Assembly: GCF_002234575.2 (NCBI RefSeq)
Contig: NZ_CP022464.2
Location: 2,976,001 to 3,040,000, forward strand
Source: Enterocloster bolteae
GTDB lineage: Bacteria; Bacillota; Clostridia; Lachnospirales; Lachnospiraceae
Direction of reading: 5' to 3'
Length of the DNA stretch: 64,000 nucleotides
Every line of letters begins with the position of its first letter. Position 1 is the stretch's first letter. The translations under genes were made by a program, and so were the position numbers. The notes below the pieces were generated by a model, which searched no databases, was not told the origin of the DNA, and saw nothing but the letters and a program-made list of their open reading frames with translations. This document shows positions 52,924-61,906 of the stretch, piece by piece.

Positions 52924-53892
52924 ATGAAATATGTATTGGGTTTTGATATAGGCGGAACAAAATCAGCCATTCTTCTGGCCAGGCCGGGTAAAGAAAACGT
53001 GGAATTTCTGGAAAGAAAAGCCATCCCCACTCACGGAACGTGGAAGGAAGTGCTGGGCTGCCTGGCGGATAAGGGAAAAGCCTTTTTGGAATCACATCAG
53101 ATATCCGGAAAAGAATGCTGTATCGGCATTTCCTGCGGAGGACCTTTGGACAGCGAAAGAGGCGTGATTTTGTCGCCGCCTAATCTGCCAGGCTGGGACC
53201 AGGTACCGATTGTGTCCTATTTGGAACAGCGTTTGGACATGGATGCAAGACTTAAGAATGACGCGGATGCCTGTGCCCTGGCAGAATGGCGGTATGGGGC
53301 CGGCAGGGGCTGCCGCCACATGATATTCCTTACCTTTGGAACAGGACTGGGAGCAGGATTGGTTTTAAACGGAAGGTTATACGAAGGAGCTTGCGGCATG
53401 GCAGGGGAAGCCGGGCATGTTCGGCTGGCAGAGGAAGGACCTGTGGGTTACGAAAAGGCGGGAAGTTTTGAGGGGTTTTGCAGCGGGGGAGGGATTGCGC
53501 GGCTGGCCAGGTCCATGGCAGAGGATGCTCTTAAGGCAGGCCGTCCGGTTTCGTACATGAAAGAGGGAGGACTGGATGATATCACAGCCAGGGATGTGGC
53601 AGAAGCTGCGGAAATGGGATGCGCGGATGCCGGAGAAGTCCTGGCAGTGTCCGGGCGGTATTTTGGCAGGGGACTTGCCATGCTGGTGGATATACTGAAT
53701 CCCGAGAGAATTGTAGCCGGAGGAATTTATGCAAGGGCCGGCAGGTTCCTTAAGGACGAGATGGAAAAGGAGCTTCGGAGGGAGGCGCTCCCAGCCAGTG
53801 TAAATGCCTGCTGCATCCTGCCCTGCGGCCTGGGGGAGCAGATTGGTGATTATGGGGCTGTGATGGCGGCTTTGGAGATGTGGGAGGAATGA
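52924..53892 (+). CDS. ROK-family sugar kinase (zinc motif absent)
   Basis: The 322-residue protein has the ROK ATP motif FDIGGTKSAILLA at the start, the catalytic Asp in NDADACALAEW, and the second phosphate loop FGTGLGAGLVL. The usual cysteine cluster of ROK kinases (CxCGxxGCxE) is replaced by GPVGYEKAGSFEGF, so no structural zinc is expected. Probable substrates are hexoses or N-acetyl sugars, but this cannot be chosen. The ATG follows AGGAGGT. Confidence 0.88.
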   Translation: MKYVLGFDIGGTKSAILLARPGKENVEFLERKAIPTHGTWKEVLGCLADKGKAFLESHQISGKECCIGISCGGPLDSERGVILSPPNLPGWDQVPIVSYLEQRLDMDARLKNDADACALAEWRYGAGRGCRHMIFLTFGTGLGAGLVLNGRLYEGACGMAGEAGHVRLAEEGPVGYEKAGSFEGFCSGGGIARLARSMAEDALKAGRPVSYMKEGGLDDITARDVAEAAEMGCADAGEVLAVSGRYFGRGLAMLVDILNPERIVAGGIYARAGRFLKDEMEKELRREALPASVNACCILPCGLGEQIGDYGAVMAALEMWEE

Positions 53893-53955
53893 AGAGCATG
53901 AAGGGAAGGATGCTGAGAGAGGTGTGGAGAAGCTGTCGGGCATTTACAAATTTAG

Positions 53956-53984
53956 TTGCCTAAGAAGTCAAAGACTGTTATAAT
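53956..53984 (+). promoter_or_regulatory. Promoter of the fructokinase-like gene
   Basis: TTGCCT (53956-53961), a 17-base spacer and perfect TATAAT (53979-53984). Confidence 0.6.
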
Positions 53985-54051
53985 TTTCATGTCAGATACA
54001 TTGTTTCAAAAGTATATATTGAAATAATATATTTCAGAAAGGGGAGCATAT

Positions 54052-54924
54052 ATGTTAATTGGAGCATTGGAAGCAGGCGGCACTAAGATGGTGTGCGCCG
54101 TAGGAAAGGAAGACGGTACCATATTGGAGCAGGTATCCATACCCACCACAACACCGGAGGAGACCATACCTAAGCTCATTGAATATTTTAAGGATAAGGA
54201 GATCGAGGCCCTGGGCGTGGCTGCCTTTGGCCCTGTGGATGTGAAGCCGGAGTCAGAGACTTACGGATATATCCTGGACACGCCTAAGCTGGCATGGAGG
54301 CATAAGGATCTTTTGGGCAGGCTTAAGGCTGAGCTTAAGGTTCCCATGGGACTGGATACGGATGTGAACGGTTCCTGTCTGGGAGAGGTGACATACGGAT
54401 GTGCCAGGGGACTGGACAGCGTTATCTACATCACCATAGGAACCGGTGTGGGCGTGGGCGTATGCATCAATGGAAAGCTGCTGCACGGAATGCTTCACCC
54501 GGAAGGAGGGCACATCCTTCTGGCGCGTCATGAGGACGATTCAAAGGGCGGTATCTGTCCTTATCACAAAAACTGTCTGGAGGGCTTTGCAAGCGGTCCC
54601 TCTATCGAGGCCAGATGGGGTAAAAAGGCCGTGGAACTGGTGGACAGGCCCGAGGTATGGGAGATGGAGAGCTATTACATTGCCCAGGCCCTTGTGGACT
54701 ATATCATGCTGCTTTCTCCCCGGAAAATTATTCTGGGCGGCGGAGTCATGCACCAGGAACAGCTGTTCCCTATGATCCGCCAAAAGGTGAGGGAGATGTT
54801 AAACGGCTATATCAAGACAAAGGAACTGGAAGACATGGACAGCTACATTGTTCCGGCAAGCCTTCACGATGACCAGGGAATCATGGGATGCATAAAGCTG
54901 GGACTCAATGCGTTACAGGCATGA
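54052..54924 (+). CDS. ROK-family fructokinase (ScrK/YdhR type)
   Basis: The 290-residue enzyme resembles Bacillus YdhR fructokinase: ALEAGGTKMVCAVG at the start, DTDVNGSCLGEV with the catalytic Asp, TIGTGVGVGV, and a complete zinc site HPEGGHILL plus ICPYHKNCLEG. It likely phosphorylates fructose. It follows the zinc-less ROK gene but has its own promoter. It is followed within 23 bases by recG. Confidence 0.92.
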   Translation: MLIGALEAGGTKMVCAVGKEDGTILEQVSIPTTTPEETIPKLIEYFKDKEIEALGVAAFGPVDVKPESETYGYILDTPKLAWRHKDLLGRLKAELKVPMGLDTDVNGSCLGEVTYGCARGLDSVIYITIGTGVGVGVCINGKLLHGMLHPEGGHILLARHEDDSKGGICPYHKNCLEGFASGPSIEARWGKKAVELVDRPEVWEMESYYIAQALVDYIMLLSPRKIILGGGVMHQEQLFPMIRQKVREMLNGYIKTKELEDMDSYIVPASLHDDQGIMGCIKLGLNALQA

Positions 54925-54947
54925 CTTCCTTTGGAGGATTCTGATAC

Positions 54948-57005
54948 ATGTTAAACAGACAGCCGGTAAACTCGTTAAAAGGAATTGGCGAGAAGACAGG
55001 CAAACTATTTGAAAAACTGGGAGTTGTCACCATAGATGACCTGCTGTCCTATTATCCCAGGGCATACGATGCATACGAGCCCCCGGTGTCCATAGGGCAG
55101 TTAAAGGAGCAGGCTGTTATGGCTGTGGAGTCGGCGCTTGTCAGGGGAGCTGACCTGCTGCGTCTGGGCCATATGCAGATTGTCTCGGTGCAGCTTAAGG
55201 ACCTGACAGGCTCCCTCCAGGTATCCTGGTATAACATGCCCTATATGAGGGCAAATTTAAAGACCGGCGTCACCTACGTATTCCGCGGCAGGGTGGTTAA
55301 GAAAAGGGGACGGATGGTCATGGAACAGCCGGAGGTATTTACCCCTGACAGCTACCAGGCCCTGGCCGGCTCCATGCAGCCTGTATACGGACAGACCAGG
55401 GGCCTGAGCAATAAGACCATTGTGCGGGCGCAGCAGATGGCCCTGGAAATGCGGAAGATGGAGCGGGAGTACATGCCGCCGGATTTAAGGCGCAGGTATG
55501 AGCTGGCTGAAATCAATTATGCCATGGAGCACATTCATTTCCCGGCTGACCAGACAGAGCTTCTGTTTGCCAGGAAACGTCTGGTATTTGACGAGTTCTT
55601 CATGTTCCTGGTGGGGGTCAGGCGTCTGAAGGAGCACAGGGAGGACAGGCATTCTGCCTTTATGATAAAGGAGTCGGAGGAGGTGGCTGCCTTTCAATCC
55701 AGTCTGCCCTACGCCCTTACAGGAGCCCAGGAAAGGGCCCTGAGGGAAGTATATGGCGATATGGGAAGCGGCCTGGTGATGAACCGCCTGATTCAGGGAG
55801 ATGTGGGAAGCGGCAAGACCATCATAGCCATTCTGGCCCTGCTGGAGGCTGCATATAATGGATATCAGGGCGCGCTTATGGTGCCTACGGAGGTATTGGC
55901 CAGACAGCACTTTGAATCCATGACCGGCCTTTTTGAAAAGCAGGGAATCGAAAAGGTTCCTGTGCTGGTCACAGGCTCCATGACGGCCAAGGAAAAACGT
56001 CTGGCATACGCGAAGATTGCCAGCCATGAGGCGGACATTATAATCGGCACCCATGCCCTGATTCAGGAAAAGGTGGTGTACGACAACCTTGCCCTGGTTA
56101 TTACCGATGAGCAGCACCGCTTTGGCGTGGGACAGAGGGAACTTCTCAGCAGCAAGGGACAGGAACCCCATGTGCTGGTTATGAGCGCCACGCCCATTCC
56201 GCGTACACTGGCCATTATCCTGTACGGGGATTTGGATATATCCGTCATAGATGAACTGCCTGCGGGACGCCAGACCATAAAGAACTGTGTGGTGGATCCG
56301 GGCTATCGTCCAAAAGCATATGCGTTCATCGAGCGCCAGGTGGCGGAGGGCCATCAGGCTTATGTTATCTGTCCCATGGTGGAAGAGAGCGAGATGATTG
56401 AGGCTGAGAATGTGCTGGATTATACCAAGGCCCTGAGGAAAGCGCTGCCGCCCTCTGTGACAGTGGAATATCTCCACGGCAAGCTGAAGGGTAAGGAAAA
56501 GAATGCCATTATGGAGCGCTTTGCAGCAGGGGAAATCCATGTACTGGTATCCACCACTGTCATCGAGGTAGGGGTCAATGTGCCCAATGCAACGGTGATG
56601 ATGATCGAGAATGCAGAGCGGTTCGGCCTGGCCCAGCTCCATCAGCTCCGCGGACGGGTAGGAAGGGGAAAGGACCAGTCCTACTGTATCATGGTCAATT
56701 GTTCCCGGGACCAGGGGGCAGGGGAGCGCCTGGATATACTGAACCGTTCCAATGACGGTTTTTACATTGCTTCAGAGGATTTGAAGCTGCGGGGACCAGG
56801 GGATATCTTCGGACTGCGTCAGAGCGGGGATATGGAATTTAAGCTGGCAGATATATTCACGGATGCCAATATTTTAAAAAAGGTTTCAGAGGAAGTAAAC
56901 CGGCTTCTGGATGAGGACCCTCAGCTGGAAAAAGATGAGCACAGGGAGCTGAAGCGGAAGGTGGAGGATTACCTGGGAACCAATTATGAGAAGCTGAACC
57001 TGTAG
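54948..57005 (+). CDS. recG: ATP-dependent DNA helicase RecG
   Basis: The 685-residue branch-migration helicase reverses stalled forks. The N-terminal wedge (OB) domain occupies about 1-240, Walker A GDVGSGKT is near residue 285, the Walker B DEQH (ITDEQHRFGV) near 385, and the C-terminal TRG region DLKLRGPGDIFGLRQSG. It is close behind the fructokinase gene. Confidence 0.98.
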   Translation: MLNRQPVNSLKGIGEKTGKLFEKLGVVTIDDLLSYYPRAYDAYEPPVSIGQLKEQAVMAVESALVRGADLLRLGHMQIVSVQLKDLTGSLQVSWYNMPYMRANLKTGVTYVFRGRVVKKRGRMVMEQPEVFTPDSYQALAGSMQPVYGQTRGLSNKTIVRAQQMALEMRKMEREYMPPDLRRRYELAEINYAMEHIHFPADQTELLFARKRLVFDEFFMFLVGVRRLKEHREDRHSAFMIKESEEVAAFQSSLPYALTGAQERALREVYGDMGSGLVMNRLIQGDVGSGKTIIAILALLEAAYNGYQGALMVPTEVLARQHFESMTGLFEKQGIEKVPVLVTGSMTAKEKRLAYAKIASHEADIIIGTHALIQEKVVYDNLALVITDEQHRFGVGQRELLSSKGQEPHVLVMSATPIPRTLAIILYGDLDISVIDELPAGRQTIKNCVVDPGYRPKAYAFIERQVAEGHQAYVICPMVEESEMIEAENVLDYTKALRKALPPSVTVEYLHGKLKGKEKNAIMERFAAGEIHVLVSTTVIEVGVNVPNATVMMIENAERFGLAQLHQLRGRVGRGKDQSYCIMVNCSRDQGAGERLDILNRSNDGFYIASEDLKLRGPGDIFGLRQSGDMEFKLADIFTDANILKKVSEEVNRLLDEDPQLEKDEHRELKRKVEDYLGTNYEKLNL

Positions 57006-57059
57006 CGGATTTATATGGATTTGCTGTTTAGGGGCTGCTATATAACAATTGCGGCATGA

Positions 57060-57087
57060 GAACTGCTGTATAAGAACCGCTGTATAA
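57060..57087 (+). repeat. Two 14-bp tandem repeats ahead of the nitroreductase gene
   Basis: GAACTGCTGTATAA (57060-57073) and GAACCGCTGTATAA (57074-57087) differ by one base. They lie just upstream of the ribosome-binding site GAAAGGGG. Confidence 0.75.
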
Positions 57088-57109
57088 AAACAGAAAGGGG
57101 TGTTTTACC

Positions 57110-57625
57110 ATGAATGAGACATTGAATACGATTTTGACCAGGAGAAGTACCAGAAAGTTTTCAGACAAGCCTATTCCGGAGGATGAGATGGAGCTGATTG
57201 TACAGGCCGGCCTTCATGCGCCCAGCGGGATGGGACTCCAGACATGGCAGTTTACAGTTGTGAGAAACAGGGAGAAGATCCAGATGCTGGCAGCGGCCGT
57301 TGAAAAGACACTGGACCGTCAGGGATATGATATGTACCAGCCCCAGGTTCTGGTCATTCCGTCCAATGAAAAGGAGAGCCGCTTCGGCAGGGAGGACGAT
57401 GCGTGTGCCATGGAAAATATGTTCCTTGCCGCCCATTCCCTTGGAATCGGTTCTGTGTGGATTAACCAGCTCCAGGGAATCTGCGATGAGCCTGCCATCC
57501 GTCGGATTCTGACATCCTTCGGAGTGCCGGCTGACCATGTGGTATACGGTATGGCTGCTCTTGGATACGCGGCCGACACGAAGGAGGATAAGGAACGTAC
57601 GGGTAAAGTGGTATATGTGGATTAG
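57110..57625 (+). CDS. Nitroreductase-family FMN oxidoreductase
   Basis: The 171-residue protein has the FMN-binding RRSTRKFSDKPIPEDEM at the start, LHAPSGMGLQTWQF, and a late AALGYA segment. These flavoproteins reduce nitro groups, quinones or similar, and the substrate is unknown. A pair of 14-bp tandem repeats lies in its 5' region. Confidence 0.93.
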   Translation: MNETLNTILTRRSTRKFSDKPIPEDEMELIVQAGLHAPSGMGLQTWQFTVVRNREKIQMLAAAVEKTLDRQGYDMYQPQVLVIPSNEKESRFGREDDACAMENMFLAAHSLGIGSVWINQLQGICDEPAIRRILTSFGVPADHVVYGMAALGYAADTKEDKERTGKVVYVD

Positions 57626-57704
57626 TCTGCATCTGTACGACTGATATGCCGATGACAGAAATAGGGATGACAAATGGATGATGAAAATATGATAAATTAA
57701 TGAC

Positions 57705-57745
57705 AAAATCCCCAGACTGTGTTTAACACATAGTCTGGGGATTTT
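57705..57745. terminator. Bidirectional terminator between nitroreductase and SASP genes
   Basis: AAAATCCCCAGACT (57705-57718) pairs perfectly with AGTCTGGGGATTTT (57732-57745), with GTGT/ACAC pairing inside; it serves convergent genes. Confidence 0.85.
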
Positions 57746-57802
57746 CTGCTGTTTCCAGCAATGATACAATCTTACTTCAGAAATCCTTCAGAAAGGGAGG
57801 AT

Positions 57803-58006
57803 TTATTTACCTGCCATCTGACGCTCCTGGGCTTCAATCATCTTCTTAACCATATAGCCACCTACGGAACCATTCTGTGCAGAAGTCAGGTTACCATTGT
57901 ATCCGTTGGTTAACGGTACACCAATCTCGTTAGCAACCTCCATCTTAAATCTGTCCATTGCTTCCTTTGCTTCAGGTACATTTGTTCTGTTAGAATTGTT
58001 AGACAT
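57803..58006 (-). CDS. Alpha/beta-type small acid-soluble spore protein
   Basis: The 67-residue protein is a typical SASP: MEVANEIGVPLTNGYNGNLT and SVGGYMVKKMIEAQERQM are the two conserved DNA-binding segments. It coats spore DNA and protects it against UV and peroxide. The start follows GGAGGCG. This is further evidence of sporulation. Confidence 0.97.
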   Translation of the reverse strand: MSNNSNRTNVPEAKEAMDRFKMEVANEIGVPLTNGYNGNLTSAQNGSVGGYMVKKMIEAQERQMAGK

Positions 58007-58033
58007 AATAAAACGCCTCCTTGTATTATATTT

Positions 58034-58061
58034 GCCATGAAATTGTTTAGTGGTTCATGGC
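58034..58061. promoter_or_regulatory. Inverted repeat upstream of the SASP gene
   Basis: GCCATGAA (58034-58041) and TTCATGGC (58054-58061) form a perfect 8-bp inverted repeat in the SASP 5' region. No clear sigma-G promoter was found by eye in this 225-base gap. Confidence 0.5.
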
Positions 58062-58231
58062 TTGTTTTGTGTTACAATCCTATTATGTGATGATTCAAAA
58101 ATTATAAACTAGAAGGTTCTTCGTATTTTGGTTAAAAAAGGAAATCGGCTTTTTTAGAACGCATAGACCTTTAAAACTGGTTGCCATAGTATAGTAGAAG
58201 TTAATATTTATTTTTAAGGAGGCGGTATCGG

Positions 58232-59230
58232 ATGAAGAAATCTATGACAGGTGCGGAGGTTGGAACTGCCGCAGGTATTACCGCAGGAATTGCTGCGGGT
58301 ATAACAGCAGGAATATCCACAGCAATCGCCGGACTGCTGGCCGGAGAATATTTTTTTCATATTGCCCTGGATGCATCGACAGATAAATCAGCCCTGTTAA
58401 AACCCGCGCCCGGCACAGAGAAAGAAGAAAAAGTGCCGGGAGAGGAACGAAATGCACCAGAAGCAGTAACAATGCTTAAAGCACAGTACGAAGAACGGGA
58501 AATCGTGTCTTTTGACCAGTTAAGACTTCATGGCTATCTGTGCAGACAGAAAAAACCAAATAAAAAATGGGCTGTATTGATCCATGGATATGATGATTCC
58601 GGCATGTGGTTTGGAAGGGAAGCGCTGGCTTTTTATCAGGCGGGATTTAATCTTCTTCTGCCCGATGCCAGAGGTCACGGAAAGAGCCGGGGTACATATG
58701 TGGGAATGGGATGGCATGACCGCCTGGATATCAAAGAATGGATATGCTGGCTTGTGAGGCAATATCCGGATTCGGAAATCGTATTATATGGAGTATCCAT
58801 GGGAGCTGCTGCGGTCATGATGGCTGCCGGAGAGAAGCTGCCTTCCAATGTAAAGGCAGCGGTGGAAGACTGCGGTTATACGTCCGCCTGGTCGGTTTTG
58901 TCATATCAGATGAAGTCCCAGTTCCATCTGCCTGCGTTCCCATTTTTATACTGCGCGGATTTTGTCACCCGCATAAGGGCTGGTTATGGTATGAAGGAGG
59001 CGGATGCATTGAAATGCGTGGCAGGGACCAGACTGCCCATGTTTTTTATCCATGGCACGGAGGACCGGTTTGTTCCCTTTGAGATGATGAAGGAGCTCTA
59101 TGACGCCTGCAGGAGCGAAAAGGAATGTCTTGCAGTGGCAGGCGCGGCCCATGTGCAGGCAGCGCTGGTGGGCGGGGCAGAGTATTGGGACCGGGTGTTT
59201 CGGTTTGTGGGCAGGTATTTGGAAAGATAG
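58232..59230 (+). CDS. Alpha/beta hydrolase with glycine-zipper membrane anchor
   Basis: The 332-residue protein has an N-terminal hydrophobic anchor (about residues 8-40) built of AGI-type repeats (TAAGITAGIAAGITAGIS), then a serine-hydrolase fold: nucleophile elbow YGVSMGAA, Asp in GTEDRFVP and His in AAHVQA. Substrate unknown. It starts behind AAGGAGGC. Confidence 0.9.
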   Translation: MKKSMTGAEVGTAAGITAGIAAGITAGISTAIAGLLAGEYFFHIALDASTDKSALLKPAPGTEKEEKVPGEERNAPEAVTMLKAQYEEREIVSFDQLRLHGYLCRQKKPNKKWAVLIHGYDDSGMWFGREALAFYQAGFNLLLPDARGHGKSRGTYVGMGWHDRLDIKEWICWLVRQYPDSEIVLYGVSMGAAAVMMAAGEKLPSNVKAAVEDCGYTSAWSVLSYQMKSQFHLPAFPFLYCADFVTRIRAGYGMKEADALKCVAGTRLPMFFIHGTEDRFVPFEMMKELYDACRSEKECLAVAGAAHVQAALVGGAEYWDRVFRFVGRYLER

Positions 59231-59399
59231 TAGGCAGAGATATAGATTTCTGGAGATTGATACCAATAAATGGGAGGTTATTTTGGATACCCTAAGCCGA
59301 TGATTTTCAATCATAAATATTAAGAGTAATGTAAAGGATTTTAACACTTCATATGGTATACTGTTACACAAATGAAATCATCTAAGGAGGAAACACTAC

Positions 59400-60077
59400 A
59401 TGGACTACAGAATGTTGGGAGATATACTGCCGGCCGTTGAAATCAGGCTGCAGGCGGGAGAGGCTATGTATACGCAGTCCGGAGGCATGGCATGGATGAG
59501 CGACGGTTTCACACTGGACTCCAATGTAAAGGGAGGGCTTATGAAGGGACTGGGAAGGATGTTTTCCGGCGAATCCCTGTTTATGGCTACCTATACGGCG
59601 TCCAGGCCGGACAGTACCATTGCGTTTGCATCCACTGTGCCGGGGAAGATATTGGCCATAGATACGGCAAAGACCAGCCTGATTTGCCAGAAGGGAGCTT
59701 TCCTGTGCGCCCAGACAACCGTAGAAATCAATACCGTACTGACTAAGAAGTTTACGGCCGGATTCTTTGGCGGAGAGGGCTTTATACTTCAGCAGATACA
59801 GGGAAGCGGCATGGCCTTTTTGGAGGTGGATGGAGATGTGGTGGAGAGGGTTCTGGCCCCCGGAGAAGTGATTAAGGTGGATACGGGAAATGTCTTTGCC
59901 TTTGAACCCGGCATATCCTATGAAATTGAGACAGTTAAAGGTGTGAAAAATATCCTGTTCGGCGGCGAGGGACTGTTCCTCACAAAACTGACAGGCCCTG
60001 GCAAGGTATACATGCAGACCATGAACATTGCGGAATTTACCGGACGGATTGCCCAGGGGCTTCCTGCTTCCAAATAA
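59400..60077 (+). CDS. AIM24-family (TIGR00266-like) protein
   Basis: The 225-residue beta-rich protein shows the AIM24 pattern (AVEIRLQAGEAMYTQSGGMA, GLMKGLGRMFSGESLFMATY, FGGEGLFLTKLTGPG). The family is widespread and of unknown function; the yeast member is mitochondrial. It is monocistronic, with AAGGAGG upstream. Confidence 0.93.
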   Translation: MDYRMLGDILPAVEIRLQAGEAMYTQSGGMAWMSDGFTLDSNVKGGLMKGLGRMFSGESLFMATYTASRPDSTIAFASTVPGKILAIDTAKTSLICQKGAFLCAQTTVEINTVLTKKFTAGFFGGEGFILQQIQGSGMAFLEVDGDVVERVLAPGEVIKVDTGNVFAFEPGISYEIETVKGVKNILFGGEGLFLTKLTGPGKVYMQTMNIAEFTGRIAQGLPASK

Positions 60078-60111
60078 TGAGGGAAATGTTGCAAAAATCC
60101 TAAAAAAACCC

Positions 60112-60140
60112 TTGTATATCTGGAATTTTCATATTATACT
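60112..60140 (+). promoter_or_regulatory. Promoter of the rsmD-coaD unit
   Basis: TTGTAT (60112-60117), a 17-base spacer and TATACT (60135-60140). Confidence 0.55.
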
Positions 60141-60195
60141 TGTTTGGTATGAAAATTGCTGCAAGTGTGCGGCGTATGGAAGCGGGAGTTATTGA

Positions 60196-60753
60196 ATGAG
60201 AGTAATCGCAGGCAGTGCCAGAAGGCTGCTTTTAAAGACACTGGATGGGCTGGATACCAGGCCCACCACTGATAGAATCAAAGAAACGCTGTTTAACATG
60301 CTTCAGCCGGAATTGGCGGACTGCATGTTCCTGGATCTTTTTTCCGGCAGCGGGGCCATAGGAATTGAAGCGCTGAGCCGGGGAGCCGGTTTGGCTGTAA
60401 TGATTGAGAACAATCCAAAGGCTTTGGAGTGCATCCGGGAGAACCTGAGCAGGACAAAGCTGGAGGAACGGGCCATGGTGATGGGCTGTGATGTGATAAC
60501 CGGCCTGAAGCGCCTGGAGGGCAAGAATTACAAGTTTGATATTGTTTTTATGGATCCGCCCTATAATCATGAGTATGAACGGCTGGTTCTGGATTATCTG
60601 AACCATTCCCCCATGGTTACGGAGGAAACCCTGATTGTAATTGAGGCATCCAGGGAAACTGAGTTTGGATGGCTGGAAGAATCCGGATGGCATATGATAA
60701 AAAGCAAAGAGTACAAGACCAACAAGCATGTGTTCGTTGGCAGAGGAGAGTAG
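60196..60753 (+). CDS. rsmD: 16S rRNA (guanine966-N2)-methyltransferase
   Basis: The 185-residue methyltransferase has MRVIAGSARRLLL at the start, DRIKETLFNML, the AdoMet motif FLDLFSGSGAIGIEALSRGA and the catalytic DPPYNH. It modifies 16S rRNA. Its stop abuts the coaD ATG directly, a conserved pair. Confidence 0.97.
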   Translation: MRVIAGSARRLLLKTLDGLDTRPTTDRIKETLFNMLQPELADCMFLDLFSGSGAIGIEALSRGAGLAVMIENNPKALECIRENLSRTKLEERAMVMGCDVITGLKRLEGKNYKFDIVFMDPPYNHEYERLVLDYLNHSPMVTEETLIVIEASRETEFGWLEESGWHMIKSKEYKTNKHVFVGRGE

Positions 60754-61248
60754 ATGAGGACAGCAGTATATCCGGGAAGCTTTGACCCGGTTACATTAGG
60801 CCATTATGATATCATAGAGCGCACAGCAAAGATGGTGGATAAATTAATCATCGGGGTCCTTAACAATAAGGCAAAATGCCCGTTGTTTTCTGCCCAGGAA
60901 CGTGTTAATATGTTAAAGGAAGTGACTTCATCCCTGCCTAACGTGGAGATTCAGTCATTTGAAGGCCTGCTCATTGACTTTGTGCGCAGGAGTCATGCGG
61001 ATATCGTGGTCAGAGGACTGCGGGCCATTACGGATTTTGAATACGAACTTCAGATGGCGCAGACCAACAGGGTCATTGCGCCGGAGATTGATACTATATT
61101 TTTGACTACGAATTTAAAATATTCATATTTGAGTTCCAGCATTGTGAAAGAGATTGCGGAGTACGAGGGGGATATCAGTGAATTCCTCCATCCGGTCATT
61201 GCAGCCAGGGTAAGAGAGAAGCTGGAGGAGAGGAGACGGTTGACATGA
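60754..61248 (+). CDS. coaD: Phosphopantetheine adenylyltransferase
   Basis: The 164-residue enzyme of coenzyme A synthesis has the nucleotidyltransferase motif YPGSFDPVTLGHYDIIERT, GLRAITDFEYELQMA, and the YSYLSSSIVKEIAEY segment. It overlaps the following coiled-coil gene by four bases. Confidence 0.98.
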   Translation: MRTAVYPGSFDPVTLGHYDIIERTAKMVDKLIIGVLNNKAKCPLFSAQERVNMLKEVTSSLPNVEIQSFEGLLIDFVRRSHADIVVRGLRAITDFEYELQMAQTNRVIAPEIDTIFLTTNLKYSYLSSSIVKEIAEYEGDISEFLHPVIAARVREKLEERRRLT

Positions 61249-61883
61249 TGAGTAGGATAGAGCAGTTAATCAGTGAAATCGAGGAATATATAGACAGCTG
61301 TAAGTTCCAGGCATTATCAAACAGCAAAATTATTGTCAATAAGGAAGAGCTGGAGGAACTGCTGGTAGAGCTGCGACTCAGGATACCGGATGAAATTAAG
61401 AAATATCAGAAAATCATCAGCCAGCAGGAAACCATTTTGAATGAAGCCCAGGCCCAGGCGGATGCCATGCTGGATGATGCCAAGAAGCAGGCGGATTCCA
61501 TGGTGGCCCAGGCCAGCGAACAGACTTCGGAGATGATTAATGAGCATGAAATCATGCAGCGCGCATATGCCCATGCCAACGAAGTGGTGGAGCAGGCCAG
61601 CATACAGGCCCAGGCCATTGTGGACTCTGCTGTGAACGATGCCAATGGAATCCGCCAGAGTTCCATTCAGTATACAGACGACATGCTCCGCAGTCTCCAG
61701 ACCATCATCAACCATACCATGGAAGGGGCAAGGGGACGTTTTGACGCCTTTATGTCTTCCATGCAGTCCAGCTATGACATTGTTTCCTCAAACCGGAATG
61801 AATTGTCAGGAGGCATTGTGAGGCCGGAGGAGGGCGAAGGCCAGGCGCCTCAGGAGATGGATGACGCCCAGCAGCAGGCATAG
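61245..61883 (+). CDS. Coiled-coil protein coupled to coaD (unassigned)
   Basis: The 212-residue protein is predicted to be a long alpha-helical coiled coil rich in Gln, Ala and Glu. It resembles ATP-synthase b-subunit or DivIVA-like proteins but has no membrane helix. The first 50 residues form a distinct helical head (IEQLISEIEEYIDSCKFQAL), and the tail is acidic and Gln-rich. The ATGA overlap with coaD indicates coupling. Confidence 0.75.
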   Translation: MMSRIEQLISEIEEYIDSCKFQALSNSKIIVNKEELEELLVELRLRIPDEIKKYQKIISQQETILNEAQAQADAMLDDAKKQADSMVAQASEQTSEMINEHEIMQRAYAHANEVVEQASIQAQAIVDSAVNDANGIRQSSIQYTDDMLRSLQTIINHTMEGARGRFDAFMSSMQSSYDIVSSNRNELSGGIVRPEEGEGQAPQEMDDAQQQA

Positions 61884-61906
61884 GCTGCCGGCACAGGGAT
61901 AGGCTA

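Noticed and set aside
55485..56642. Long open frame (385 codons) on the minus strand across recG
   Set aside because: It lies wholly antisense to a clearly conserved gene, has no ribosome site, and its translation matches no family; GC-rich codon use keeps such frames open.
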